From contig CM060954.1 in assembly GCA_030765055.1 (NCBI GenBank), positions 109,554,054 to 109,618,053 on the forward strand: DNA of 64,000 nt. Direction: 5' to 3'. Positions 1-10,735 of the stretch are shown piece by piece. The DNA is from Mantis religiosa (Eukaryota > Arthropoda > Insecta > Mantodea > Mantidae). Position 1 is the first letter of the stretch, and each line of letters starts with the position of its first letter. Made by a program: the position numbers and the translations under genes. The notes under the pieces are model-generated. The model worked only from the letters and a program-made list of their open reading frames with translations. It had not been told where the DNA came from and did not search any database.

Positions 1-205
1 CCCAGCGCCGTGTTCTCCACCACAAATCTCACTTTGCTGTCGCCTGGGATCGAACCCAGGCCTCCGTGGTGAGCCAAGCGGTCTAACCACTGAGCCACCT
101 CCGGTTTCCCCCGCCATCTCATTCCACCGGTGCTCCATCTTCATATCATATAGCATCAGTCACCGCCTGCGGTGCCGTATGTAGTAAAAGCGGGTGTTAC
201 TACAC
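1..205. mobile_element. SINE-1 copy with inverted 5' part
   Basis: Two pieces of one tRNA-derived SINE lie in opposite orientations. Bases 1 to about 104 are the reverse complement of the tRNA-like head and early body: reading on the minus strand, an A-box-like GTGGCTCAGTGGTTAGACC is followed by a B-box-like GGTTCGATCCC. From about 104 to 205 the rest of the body and the tail run on the plus strand. Intact relatives are at 20592-20826 (plus) and 25853-26094 (minus). The left edge is cut by the window start, so target duplications cannot be seen. Confidence 0.75.
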
Positions 206-869
206 ATGCATTCATTTTTTGTGACCATACGCTATCTAAAATCTGATACGAAAATTTTACCACTAAGACATGGTTTGATGTGTCTGAACGTAAGGTATTT
301 TAAGCTTAAGAAATGACAGCTCTGGTACGCAGGCGTGTATATGTGTAAATGCCGTAAGTAAAATATAAATTTAATAAATATTTTGGCCGTTTTTACCTCA
401 TAAATAATTATAATGATATATAATTGTTTATAGATATGTAACATTGTAGTACTGTAATTCCCACAACGGTAACTGTAATGGAAGTCTAAAATTGTCCTTT
501 AAACCAATTAGGTAAGATATTTGCTGCACCGGCGGAAGATTTCTTTGTAATGCGTTCAGGGGCAAAAATTGTTTGTGCTATTGTTATGTCTTTACGGTAC
601 GTCGAGCAGGAGCAGGGGTAAGCGAAATATTACAAAATCAGGGAAAATCTCTTGTCACGTGGTAAGAGAAGCCATATGATATGGTATTGAAGCCATTGAA
701 AAAAAGAATAAAATGTCATAGGCTGACGCACTCAACAGTGGGAAAACATTCTTAATGAGGAGAAAGTTCATTGACCTTAAGCGCTCGGTATATTTCTTAT
801 ATAAAACCAAGAAAAATCATCTGCAGTATCTGCCAATAAGAGTTTCAGAAATACCTGAGATAAGTTTAT

Positions 870-980
870 ATTGAGGAATGAATCCTTTCTTATATAATCG
901 GATTAATCCATTTAAATACACCTCTTGCATTTAAAAGGATTAATTCTGATTGTTTAAGAAAGGATTAATTCCTCAATATT
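870..980. repeat. Inverted repeat, about 44 bp arms
   Basis: The left arm (about 870-912) and right arm (about 938-980) are near-complementary; both contain the aggaat(t/g)aatccttt core and end with an AT-rich gatt(a)atcc segment. The spacer is about 25 bp. It has a MITE-like or foldback shape but no recognisable family, and I cannot delimit target duplications. Confidence 0.6.
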
Positions 981-1019
981 TTCGCGATTGGTGGTAACGC
1001 GCACAAAGAGACAGTGCGT

Positions 1020-1126
1020 CGTGGAGAGATAAGGGACTGATGGTGCATCACGGAGATAAAGAGTATGCCGAAACAGATAAAGATGGCGCGGAGATAAAGG
1101 GTCTGCCGAAACAAATAATGTTAGGT
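1020..1126. repeat. Tandem repeat, 38 bp unit
   Basis: Two adjacent 38 bp units (1051-1088 and 1089-1126) share cggagataaag followed by tgccgaaaca. A weaker third unit may precede them from 1020. It lies immediately upstream of the solo LTR fragment and could belong to that LTR. Confidence 0.6.
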
Positions 1127-1154
1127 AAATGGAAAATTCTAAAGACATTTTGAT

Positions 1155-1471
1155 TGATAGAGAACATTCTACAATCGTCTGGAATTATGAATGGTCATGT
1201 ATAAAAAGAAGCCATGGCTAGTTTATCGAACAGTCGTAAACGGAGTGGTAACGAGAGTTGTAGTAAACAGAGTCAAAGTGAGAGTGTGGTAATTGAACTG
1301 GGAATTGACTGAACTCTTTTGTTTGTGGTCAGTGGCGTTCAGATTTGTATTTGTGTATGTTACTTAATTGTGCTACTGTAAGGGTTGACAAAGGGTATTT
1401 CTACGGAAATAAAGAACAATTTGAATTTTCTTCAAATTGGACTTTTAATTGTACTAAACCACAAAGTCACA
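1155..1471 (+). mobile_element. Solo LTR fragment
   Basis: The sequence matches the reverse complement of the solo LTRs at 18837-19398 and 41784-42361. Shared landmarks are the tctggaatt segment, gtataaaaag (a TATA-like block), an aataaagaac polyadenylation-like block and the terminal cacaaagtcaca. No internal retroelement coding sequence flanks it. The 5' part is too diverged to fix an end. Confidence 0.6.
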
Positions 1472-1504
1472 CTTAAAATTAATAGTTCAATGATAAATAG
1501 CCTG

Positions 1505-1955
1505 TTGTTTAAATACCTAAAATAGTGAGGCGCCAAAAATGTATATCTGGAATATGAGAACTAAGTGGTTTACCGGGAAGATATGAGTCCATTTGAGAGA
1601 TTAATTTCGCGATGGTACGTTGGCCATTTTTTTGTTTTAATTTACTTCCTCCAAAATTTAGTCATATCGGACGATGAATGAAATGGGTAAAATGATGCTC
1701 AATACGTCCGGGGCCCATGGAGCTTAGAGTTACCCGACATTTGTCTTTCAGGATAAAGGAAAATTCCGGAAAACCCCTTATTTAGGTAACTCACCCTGAC
1801 CGAGATTCGAACTCGGGACCTCCTGAACGTGGGGCAGACACGCTACCATCTAGGCTAGCGTTGGCCATGGCAGCTCAATAGTTTAGAGCGACTCGACGGA
1901 AACCAGGAGATCCGTGGTTCAACTTCGAAACGTGGCATTGAATACTTCAGTTTGA
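1505..1955 (+). mobile_element. SINE-3 type tRNA-like element, split by SINE-2
   Basis: The left part (1505-1627) resembles 12030-12110, sharing a tagtggtttaccagg-like segment. The right part (1859-1955) carries the tRNA-like core GCAGCTCAATAGTTTAGAGC followed by a ccgtggttcaa B-box-like segment. The two parts are separated by a minus-strand SINE-2 with matching target repeats. Other copies of the core are at 3405-3789, 11744-12110 and 33553-33930. Confidence 0.6.
1628..1858 (-). mobile_element. SINE-2 insertion with 10 bp target duplication
   Basis: This is a tRNA-derived SINE in reverse orientation. The B-box-like region reads on the minus strand as GAGTTCGAATCTCGGTC, and the T-rich stretch at the left end corresponds to its A-rich tail. 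The direct repeat cgttggccat occurs at 1618-1627 and 1859-1868, flanking the element exactly. The target was the older SINE-3-like element. Confidence 0.8.
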
Positions 1956-3334
1956 CTCTAATTAATTTACCTTAAATATATTCGCGCGTAAATCTAATAA
2001 ATATATTCCGTATAATGTCCTCGCACCAAAGTTTAATTCTCGTTAGTGCTAGAAGGAATCGTGAATAAGCCATTGAATGTTCTTTTTTTTTTTCCTAATT
2101 CCGCAAATCACAATACAAGTATGGACATTAGATTTATTTTCGAGGAACATACTTAGCGTCTGTGGTTCTTATATGAAAGTGGGACAGTAAATACTCTAGA
2201 AGTTACATTGGCAACATTTTTGTTGTTCCAACTCCAATAACTACTAAGATCTATCTACCGCATACCTATCATAAGCGAAGGTTCTTGTCTCTCCACTCAG
2301 GTAATCTTAGCCAGGGTAAATAATTATATAGAAATAGATAAATGAGAAACTACTTAAAGGTTATCCGGACTAGAAGAAGTACTGAGAAAGGGCTTCGAAC
2401 CAGAAAACCTGATTTGCCGAGCCAACCTCCAGGTACGGCCGTCTGTTTTTCCAAGTAAGCTGCGAGGCATCTCGTCTCAACATCAAACTTGGTATATGTT
2501 CGGTATATTCTAAAATTACCAATTAACAAAAAAATTTAAACCATATTACCCTTTCAATTCTCAAACTTTTAAGAATAACTAACACTACAGTAACACCAAT
2601 TCACTGTTACTTATCTTATTCAAAATCCTTTGGGACCTTTTTCAAAGTAAATTTTACTTCACTTTCAACCTGTCAACCTGACGCGGGCACACTGACACAC
2701 TGCCTGGCTTCCTGCCATACTGACAATTACTGGGGACAACACAAACTTATTAATGACATCTAGTTGTGGGATATCAAAATTCATCACGCGATCTTTATTT
2801 TTCAAAATAAATATTTTCTCCCAAACCATCTCAAACTTTTGTTTGAGATTTTCTGAAAAGCCGATCTAGCATTTTCTATTAGCATACAACATTTTAAACA
2901 TACTTTCATATTTAAAATAGGGAATAATTTTAAATTTGAAAATTCCATATAAATTTAGCACCGTTTTATAGAACCTTCAACCATGAATAAATACAATTGT
3001 TAAGTCCTCGTTTCTTTGGTTCCTGTGAAGTACAAAGCTTCTAATTTCAAAGCCACCAACTGTTAAGTTCCTGCGTCCCTCTTGTATTGACAAGGGCGTG
3101 TATAATGAAACCATTTTGTAACTATCCATCTCGACTAAAATTAAATGGATAGAAAAGTAAACTTGAAGAAATTTAGTTCGTCGAAAGGCTATACAAATTT
3201 ATATTGGGGTATAATATCAAGTAAATAGGGCACAAATTGGCTGTAACATAGCTCTTTTAGATATTAAGTAACATTCAATTTAGGAACAAGAAATGGTCAA
3301 TCCAAAGCGTCGTGGTTTAAATACATAAATAAAG
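1956..3334. other. No recognised feature
   Basis: AT-rich sequence with no open frame resembling a known protein. A short tRNA-like hint near 2390-2450 was too weak to annotate. A small hairpin near 2833-2853 (atctcaaac and its complement) is unremarkable. Confidence 0.5.
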
Positions 3335-3790
3335 TTAATTGATGGAAACGAATCATTTCTTCACACTAGCCGTATATAGGCTCAGTTTTTTTTTTTTTTG
3401 TGAGTCAACATCAAAAATTCAATGCCATGGCCGGGATTTGAACCACGGATCTCCTGGTTTCCGTCCAGTTACTCTAATCCATTGAGCTACCATATCCAAC
3501 TTGCCTTCCTGACATTAAATTCCCCATTTGACCCGTTTATTTCCCCGTTTGACCGCTAAGGGCTCTCGCATTCGAGATACACTGTTTGTGGCGATTTACT
3601 ATCGTAAGTACAGTGTATCTCGAATGCAAGAGCCCTTAGTGGTCAAACGGGGAAATAAACGGGTCAAATGGAGAATTTAATGTCAGGACGGCAAGTTGGC
3701 CATGGTAGCTCAATGGGATAGAGCGGCTGGATGGAAACCAGGAGATCTGTGGTTCAAATCTCGGCCATGGCATTGAATTTTTCATGTTAA
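3335..3790. repeat. Foldback element with tRNA-like arms
   Basis: The arms at about 3405-3584 and 3611-3789 are reverse complements over about 180 nt, with a 26 nt loop (3585-3610). The innermost part, attcgagatacactg and its complement, is perfect; mismatches rise outward. Each arm contains the SINE-3 tRNA-like core (gtagctcaat, then ccaggagatc, then gtggttcaaat). The flank at 3335-3385 resembles the terminal repeat of the related element at 11744. The structure could arise from two SINE-3 copies meeting head to head or from a template-switch event. Confidence 0.8.
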
Positions 3791-3804
3791 ATCTATCTAA
3801 CATA

Positions 3805-4550
3805 AATAAAGTACTTAGAGACCTGTCTTATATTTTCTGTGAATCCAAAGTTGTCTCAGTGTTTTGCTGAGGGCTTTCTTTCTCTCGTCTGTCCACCTTG
3901 TTCCAGTCTTTTTTCTTCGGTTTGTCCTCTTGGTCAACTCGCCAATATGCACTTCATTCTAAAGAAGTCCGTGTCTAGGTTACCATCTTGAGTAATTCCT
4001 GCCAATTTTAAATCACTTTCTCCTTCAATTCACTTCATAGTGTTTGTTTTGTGAGGCTATTTGAACTTCATCGTTTAATAAGACCATAATATTTTAACCT
4101 TTGTTTCCTGATATCACTACGGATGCCTGTATATTCTATTATTTCTATTTAACTTGTAGGCTTCTTCTCATATTTGTGGAGCTAAACTTTTTTTAATAAT
4201 TTTAAGTTCTTCTTTTCCTATATTTCCAATTCAATTTTCTGTTCAAAATTATAGTTTCTGCCCCATAGAGAGAGTCTTGATTTCATCACAGTGCCTTAAT
4301 TTTGTATATTTAGACATTCATTTTATTACGTATGCTTTGAGTAAGCCGATGTGCTGTTTCCACTTTTTAGCATCTCATTTTGTTTTCTTTCGTTTCGATT
4401 CCATTTTCCTGAAAAATCATTTTTTTCCATATTTGCTTTCCATGTATTTTGGTACTTCTAATTATACGAAATATATTAATGTTTCTCGAAAAAAAAAATT
4501 GAAGACCAACTTTCCCTTGAGTTCATTTTAATAACTCAATCTTTCTTGAG
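3805..4550 (-). pseudogene. LINE fragment, C-terminal reverse transcriptase region
   Basis: Read on the minus strand and in broken frames, this resembles the region after the reverse transcriptase core of RTE-type LINEs. It has a segment like the tyrosine-glycine-alanine-glutamate block followed by a helical K/R-rich region, then a GRPK-like basic stretch near the 3' end. No frame is open for more than a few tens of codons. The counterpart in copy B is 28040-28790. The clade call is tentative; what is firm is that both duplicates carry the same decayed fragment. Confidence 0.45.
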
Positions 4551-4574
4551 CTATTATCATCATTATTATCATCA

Positions 4575-4830
4575 CCATCACGCCTGCCTCGGTAGTGTAG
4601 ATGCAAGCGTGTCTGCCTCACATTCAAGAAGTCCTGAGTTCAAATCTTGGTTAGGCTGAGATAACTAGATAAGGCATTTTCCGGGTTTTCCCCTTATCCT
4701 TAAAGGCAGATGTCAGCTAGCTCTAAGCTCCATAGACCCCGGATATATTTGAACATCACTTCACCCATTTCATTCACTGTCAGATATAACTTAACGTTGG
4801 AAGACGTAAGATTTCAATAAAAAGAAAATT
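4575..4830 (+). mobile_element. SINE-2 copy
   Basis: Starts with gcctgcctcggtagtg and carries gtctgcctcacattcaag, which looks like a tRNA anticodon arm, then a degraded B box (gagttcaaatcttgg). The body has the family signature ttttccgggttttcccctta. It is preceded by an imperfect (ATC)n tract, as is the copy at 20431. The copy-B counterpart is 28825-29075, so it was inserted before the duplication. Confidence 0.75.
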
Positions 4831-5806
4831 ACCACCATCATTAACTTTCGAAGCTAACGGTTTATTTGCAATGCCCATTGATATTTTAAGTTTATTAAGA
4901 TTAAGTGTAACCTTTTCTTAATCATCCACTATCTTTCATTTTATTCCTCTCCTTAAACAATATATACGTATACGTATGATTATAAATATATCTTGAAAGG
5001 GAATATTAAATAACAAGAGAGCTAGTCAGTTACATGGCAACTATAGGGCAGGAATAAGTATTACTCCATTTTTCTTAACTTATTTTTTCTTGAGCCACTG
5101 TTACACTATGCCTGCAATGTTTCTCAAGGCTTGATGACGTAATAATAACACCAACACCTGCAGCAGGTGTCGACGACGACTGCCTGTGTTTAGGAAGTGG
5201 TTAAAATATCTAGCAACGTCGCCCAACCTTTTTCTGCCTGCTATTCGTTCTAATTCTCCGTGGAAACTGTCTACGAGAATAGCCTTCGGAACACCTGCAC
5301 ATAGCCTACAACTACCTAATGTTGTAGTTATACTACACGTACTTACTTCTCCCTTTTCCTAAAGTCGGCGATCTAGCCAAATGGAAGACATTTAAGTGCT
5401 TTCCTTCTCTTCTGTAAATATTCACGACTGTGTTCGCTAACTTCTTGTGTTTTATGTAAATATAGTGCGTTAGAAAATGAACACAAAAAGAAAAATATAT
5501 AAGTATTAAATATATAGAAATACGTGTAGATCTGTAGAATATTATGTGAAGTTTTCTATTAAGTGGCAGGAAAAAAATTACGAGGTACATGGCTAATAAT
5601 TATCCTTAATTTAACAAATGATGATTGACATTTAGTGCATTCGCCACGTTTTATTAAGGCTTATGCTCTTCAGGCTTTCACATACTCTTCATCTCTATCT
5701 GTACCTTACGGGGCCCAAATGACCTTGCTGTCGACGGGCCCTAAAACACCACACACTCACTCACTCTGTACTTTACGGTATTACTTTCCCTACCGCGTAC
5801 AGTATA
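4831..5806. other. No recognised feature
   Basis: Non-coding AT-rich DNA shared with copy B (29076-29712) up to about 5477. There the copies part: A continues for about 2.07 kb that B lacks, rejoining at about 7552. Open frames here are short and resemble nothing known. Confidence 0.5.
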
Positions 5807-6719
5807 TAGGGAAAGACGTGTCGGTGAAATAAGGTCTCCAAGGCGCTGGAACCGTGAGGAACGCTATCGCGCGAGGTCCGGCAACACTGGCGAGTAGCTT
5901 GGTTGCACCCCTTCAAATCCCCAACACAAGAACCCGTTGAAACCATTAGTCTTGGCTGGGCAGCCGTTTGCGATGGACCTTCCTATCACTTAGGCTGCCA
6001 AGTGTGAGTTGCGTGCAGTGATACGGTTTTTTGAGTGCCAAGGGCATTATCCCCACTGAAATTCATCGTCAGTTTAGCGAATTCTATGGGGCACAGAGTA
6101 TGAACGTCAAAGGCGTCCGAAAGTGTGTCAGAGAGTTCAAAGGACATACGGACGTCCATGACGAACAGCGTTTTGGTCGGCCTTCGGTTTCAGCCGAAAC
6201 AATTGCAAATGGTGAGCAAGAAATGCTTAAAGATCACCATGTGACAGTTCGCTAGCTTTGCGAACTTATCCCCGAAATCAGTAAGACTACGATTGACACG
6301 ATTTTGACCGAACATTTGCATTATCGCAAGGTGTGTGCGAGGTGGGTCCCCAAAATGCTTACCGAAGACCATAAACGGATGGGACATCCTCAACCATCCC
6401 CCCTACAGTCCAGACTTATCACCTAGTGAGTATTATCTATTGCCAGAGTTGAAGTCACAGCTGGGTGGAACACATTTCCAGACCGACGAAGATTTGAAAA
6501 ACGAGGTTGAGCGCCAAGTGCGCAACTTGGCTGGAGACTGCTATGACAAGGGTATACAAAAACTGCCACAGCGCATGGAAAAATAAACCGATCGCAATAA
6601 TGGTTACCTAGAAAAATAGCTGTAAGTTCCACCTTTCCATTAATGTAACATTCATTACAATAAACATGTTTTCTTTTTTAAATAAAATTGGAGACCTTAT
6701 TGTACGGACACTCCTCGTA
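5807..6719 (+). mobile_element. Internally deleted mariner element
   Basis: The ends carry imperfect terminal inverted repeats of about 30 bp; the inner part, aataaggtctccaa, is perfect (about 5827-5841 and the complement at 6686-6699). TA dinucleotides sit at both outer edges (5807-5808 and 6718-6719), as expected for mariner target duplications. At about 0.9 kb it is shorter than the usual 1.3 kb because the middle of the transposase is missing. There is no counterpart in copy B. Confidence 0.8.
6015..6640 (+). pseudogene. Mariner transposase remnant
   Basis: The N-terminal helix-turn-helix region is recognisable (AKGIIPTEIHRQF, REFKGHTDVHDEQRFGRPSV). It starts in a shifted frame after a VIRFF-like segment and is interrupted by an in-frame stop after position 6253. 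Soon after WVPKMLTEDHKRMG it jumps to the C-terminal NHPPYSPDLSPSEYYLLPEL in another frame, so the first two catalytic aspartates are absent. The position of the third catalytic aspartate holds E in LSPSEYYL, where the family has D. The protein cannot be functional. It sits within the terminal repeats of the 5807-6719 element. Confidence 0.85.
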
Positions 6720-8558
6720 TTAAATCCCACCTAAATCTTTCAGGACCAGATTTCGCAAGTAATTTGAAATTCCCAACCTAAACAAGTAAAGAAAAATTTG
6801 AATCCACTTACGCTTAAAATAGACATGAATATTTATAGTCCCGGTGTCATTTTCCTATTGTTCCCTCCATTGCCATACGTATCAGGTGGTCGAACGTTAA
6901 GCCAACACTATCCTAAGAGAAAAGAATCCCCTAGTACGTAAGGCAACTGAAAAAGAAAGCCGTGTGTTCCCTCTATTAACACTTTGACTTAAAGCCTACT
7001 TAATTTCCCAATCCCATTGTCCTTAAAATAAAATAAAATGTAATAACTGCTAATAATTAATGCGCAGAAGATTAAGGGATATATGACAGTTTTGCTGAGG
7101 CTTATTTTATACTTCCTCCACCACGTATTGACATCGAGAGTTCAACAGAAATACATATTTGGGGCCTCTATTAAACTTTTATTTTCATTTTTAAAGAGTT
7201 TTATGAAAACGTTCGCGATTGTGTGTACGTAGGTGCCTGTGAACCTGTGATGACTGTATCTCAGGAAACAAAACGTCGTTTTAATACCGTATGAGGTGGT
7301 ACGGCCCGTAGCGAACCACGTCGAGCACTCCCTTGTGCTCAACGCCTCACAATTAAGGTTGGGCCGCGTGCGAAGATTAGGGATAGGAAGACTAGAACCG
7401 GTTCAGCGTAACTTGTAGCTCTCGGATGAGTACTCTCATCCGAACTTCAGGGAGCGGTCGTCCTGACTAGTTAAGGGTTGAATGAAGAAGACACCTAGAA
7501 TTTGGTAGGTGAAAGCTTACTGTTGTCACAGACTCCTTTGCTCGCCACCGTAAAGTTGTCGTCCGTGTGGTTGCTGTATTCAGCGTCACTCTATCCCGCG
7601 TCAGTATTATGATGTAATGTGTAGAAACAATAGCACTGTCTATTTGACATATATCGCATTCCCTATATATTACTCTTTACACTAATTCTCACTGGTACGA
7701 CTGTTCAATACTGTACTTTGTCTTAGTGCATGGTGTGAAAGCTTACTTTTTAGACGACGCCGAATACGCATCCGTCTCACGTAGTTCGACAGGACCGAAG
7801 TGCTATTGCACGATAAACCTCTTTCAGCCATTACTTTGAATTATAATTTTTGGAGTTTCAAAAATCACATGAAACAATATTAATTCTCCATTGGTCGGCA
7901 CCTATCTCCACTTATGATCAGAGTTTCAACCTTCCAGCCATGGACCCAATATCAAAGTAGCCTTCTCTAACGGCCCGCTTGCTAAATTTTATGCGTAAGC
8001 ATGAGGTCTAAGCGTTGGTCAAAATCTTAAAGCCTGTTGTCAGAAGCACGCATGGTATTGTAGCAATGGGTTGGTTTGCGACTACCTGGCACCAAGTTTG
8101 CCTTTAGGACAAAATAGACAATAGCGTAGAGTTGTTTGTTTACAGGGATTGCAAAAGGAGTTTACTGAGATTCTCAAAATGGCCTTAGTCACTGTGCCCG
8201 GTTTTCGAATATATGCTCACGTTATGACATATCTATTCTGGTATATGTCATTTATATATATTTATTCGTTTGTTTATGTGAATATCTTTCATATCAAGTT
8301 ATATGTCGTTTCAGTGTTCCTAGCTGACAGGGACTGCGTCAGAATCTGTGAAGACCATAACTCAGGAAACTAAGCGTTCTTTTAATACCATATATTTAAG
8401 TATTTTAATGAAAAAAAAACTATTTCTTGACTTTTCCGTGAATGTCCTCAGACGCTCTCTTCATTCTAGTCGACTTTACCATGACTGAAAACCCTTTAGA
8501 AGTAGACAAAATCTTACAACCAAAAACATTTAGCTCTCTTAAACACACAATTTATGAT
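6720..8558. other. No recognised gene; short repeated segment
   Basis: The segment around 7245-7290 (ctcaggaaacaaaacgtcg) recurs near 8352 and, in copy B, at 30515 and 30605, so it is a minor local repeat. From 7552 onward the sequence again matches copy B (29713 onward). No coding similarity seen. Confidence 0.45.
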
Positions 8559-8660
8559 TGTGGTGGTGGTGGTTGGTGGTGGTGGTCTTGGTGGGGTGGT
8601 GGGGGTGATGGTGGTCGTGGTGGTCGTGGTGGGGGTGGGGGTGGTTGTGATGATGATGAT
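8559..8660 (+). repeat. (GGT)n-rich simple repeat
   Basis: An irregular GGT/GGG tract passing into GAT and AAT triplets. The long open frames across it are composition artefacts. The plus strand has many runs of two or more G and could form G-quadruplexes. The copy-B counterpart (30802-31010) is about twice as long. Confidence 0.85.
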
Positions 8661-8835
8661 GATAATAATAATAATAATAATAAACCCATAGAGCGACAGG
8701 TCCTAGAGGGCTAAGGCCAGCCGACCACACGCCTACATACGCAAGGTCGCGGGGGGGAGGGGCGTTCGTGCAACCGATATAGGGAAGAGATTTGGTCAGA
8801 ATCTCCACACTCCTAGCTGAAAAGTTACTCAAAAT
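8661..8835 (-). mobile_element. Probable retroelement 3' end with (ATT)n tail
   Basis: On the minus strand the sequence runs through a GC-rich body to CTATGGGTTTATTATT, followed by ATT/ATC triplets, a layout typical of non-LTR 3' ends with triplet tails. It is repeated at 31011-31155 in copy B. No coding sequence is attached, so it may be a SINE or a LINE 3' end. Confidence 0.4.
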
Positions 8836-9048
8836 TTATATTAAATGAAATGTTTGTAGTGAACGACTTCCGAGATATTCCTTGTTATTTGCCTCAGTTA
8901 TCAAATCTGTTATTTTCTAAAATAATATATCTTTATTCATTTTATATATTTTTCATGGACATGGCATGGAATTTCATAGTAATCACGTAATGACTAGCTT
9001 GTAAAGATTGGCATATAGCTTAAAGGCATGCTATATTTCTATATTCTT

Positions 9049-9075
9049 CTTGTACTAAAAAAAATTTAGTACAAG
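9049..9075. other. Hairpin conserved between copies
   Basis: Perfect stem cttgtactaaa with its complement tttagtacaag. In copy B (31371-31398) three A:T pairs are G:C pairs instead, so pairing is largely kept despite sequence change. Function unknown. Confidence 0.7.
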
Positions 9076-9337
9076 GATAAAAGTTATCTCAATTGATATG
9101 AATTATATGGCGTAATGTGCGTTTGTAAGAATAATTTGTACAAGAATATAGAATGTATGTGGGTGCAATATCCAGTTGTTGAAGTAACAGTATCATTAAC
9201 ACTAAAGGACATCCAACATAGCGTTTCTATGAAATAACGTTCACTTATAACTGAACAGCTATGCAAATTACACTATAAAGAAGAACTTAAATATATTACG
9301 AAGAAATGTAATAATAAAACCGTCGTATTTTACATGG

Positions 9338-9886
9338 TCCCCATACGGGATGGGATCCGTTCCCTTCAGCTGCCGTGGTGCGGGCGCTGTGGACCCTTAG
9401 CACTCGTGGTACCTCTGACGTTACTAGAGGAACCTCGGACCGAACATTCGAGCCCCTCACTGATTGGGAGTTGTTCGGATTGGGTTGGACTCGAGGGGGC
9501 AGTGGTTCCCGATAACAGTGGGAGATCGGGTACGTCTCCGGGCGAGGTTGAGGAAAACAATTAATATTCCCGCGTACTAGCCAGCATAGCTAGTAGAAGG
9601 TGTACTAGATTACCAGGCGGCCCCACCGAGGTCATATCGGTAGCCTTACTATTTTGGGGTTGGTGCACGTAAGTGGTGTATCCACTTCCATCCCATCTTG
9701 AGTCCACAGGCCCAGTTGGTGAGGGGGGTTGTTAGTCTCTAGGTCTCGCCCTATGGAAAGCCCCACGGAGGCGCCGGGCACCCTTTTGGAACAGCTCGGT
9801 AACTCCCTGGTCGAAGGAGGTCCGAGTCCTTGGTCTTAAGGGTCCAGAACTAACGGGAGTAGAATCTCTGGCGTTAACGTGTATTG
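9338..9886 (-). mobile_element. GC-rich repeat, single copy with 7 bp target duplication
   Basis: A 549 bp element much richer in G+C than its surroundings. It is flanked by tacatgg at 9331-9337 and 9887-9893, and copy B at about 31660 has no element at the equivalent site. On the minus strand it starts near acacgttaacgccagag and contains tctggaccc, then ctttccatagggcgagacc. Four further units lie at 16882-17932 and 37160-38063. It has no terminal inverted repeat, no poly-A tail and no convincing coding content, so I could not classify it. Confidence 0.7.
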
Positions 9887-10189
9887 TACATGGAGTATTT
9901 GCATCTCCCACTAAATTATGAGCTAAAAATGTACTTCTGTGCTTCAAAAACATTGAAGTAAGGAGTTTTCCCGAGAAGAATGTAAGGTTCAGACAACATT
10001 ATTGCGTGTACAATATCATCTTTGAAATAATCCTTAAAAAGGGTTATCGTGCCCAAACGATAAAATCATTATTAACATCATGCTTTGAACTTTTGGCCCG
10101 TTACAACTTCACGGAACTAAAAATTGGTTCCGCCAGCATTACCTCTGTTTTCTTTCTTGGACTGTACGGTTCTGGACTACACTACGGAA

Positions 10190-10735
10190 GGGATACGGCA
10201 CCGAGGTCCAAATTTATTCTATTTTACGAATGCCTTCAAGTGGGGAGCCCTGGGAGGAAGGATGAGGCGACAGGAGACAGAAAGCGGTCTTCTAAAGAGC
10301 CCCGACAGTGCAAAGAGCAGAGTCCCTACGCTTTACTAGTTAGAAACTCCCCGGCAGGCTAATACAACCGGCATCCCCGCCTACTGTGGTCCGGAAACGG
10401 CCCCACTAGACTCGGTTTGGAGACCGGAGGAAAACATTTTACCCAGAGGTCATCCTACCATACAATGCCGAGACACTCAGCGACACTTCTATTATGAAAG
10501 TGGCCACCAGATGGAAGTTTATGTGAAATGATAATAGAAATTAAATGGGGGACAGAAAATTCGGGGATCAAATTAACCTACCCAGCATTCGCCTGGCGAC
10601 CTGAGTAAACTCCCGAGAAAAAAACATCTGTGTCAGTGAAATCGGCCATGGGAATCAAACCCGGGCCTCCCGAATGTGAACCCCAGACGAAACCACCTGA
10701 GTCATCTCACTCGGTCTCTCTGGTACAGGTAGTCG
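10190..10735 (-). mobile_element. Composite tRNA-derived SINE-5
   Basis: On the minus strand a tRNA-like head (GAGATGACTCAGGTGGTTTC, then a B-box-like GGGTTTGATTCCC) is followed by a long body ending near 10190. It is present at the matching place in copy B (31975-32535), so it is older than the duplication. The open frames across it are shadows. Confidence 0.55.

Noticed and set aside
2380..2460. tRNA-like minus-strand segment
   Set aside because: Only a B-box-like GGTTCGAAGCC is convincing; the A box and body are not, and no second copy was found.
3690..3780. Possible tRNA gene
   Set aside because: The A-box and B-box-like segments are embedded in a repeat family with a degraded T stem and poorly matched acceptor ends; it is a tRNA-derived repeat. 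The same applies to the heads of the SINEs.
9049..9075. microRNA precursor
   Set aside because: The stem is only 11 bp, too short for a precursor hairpin; kept as an unexplained hairpin.
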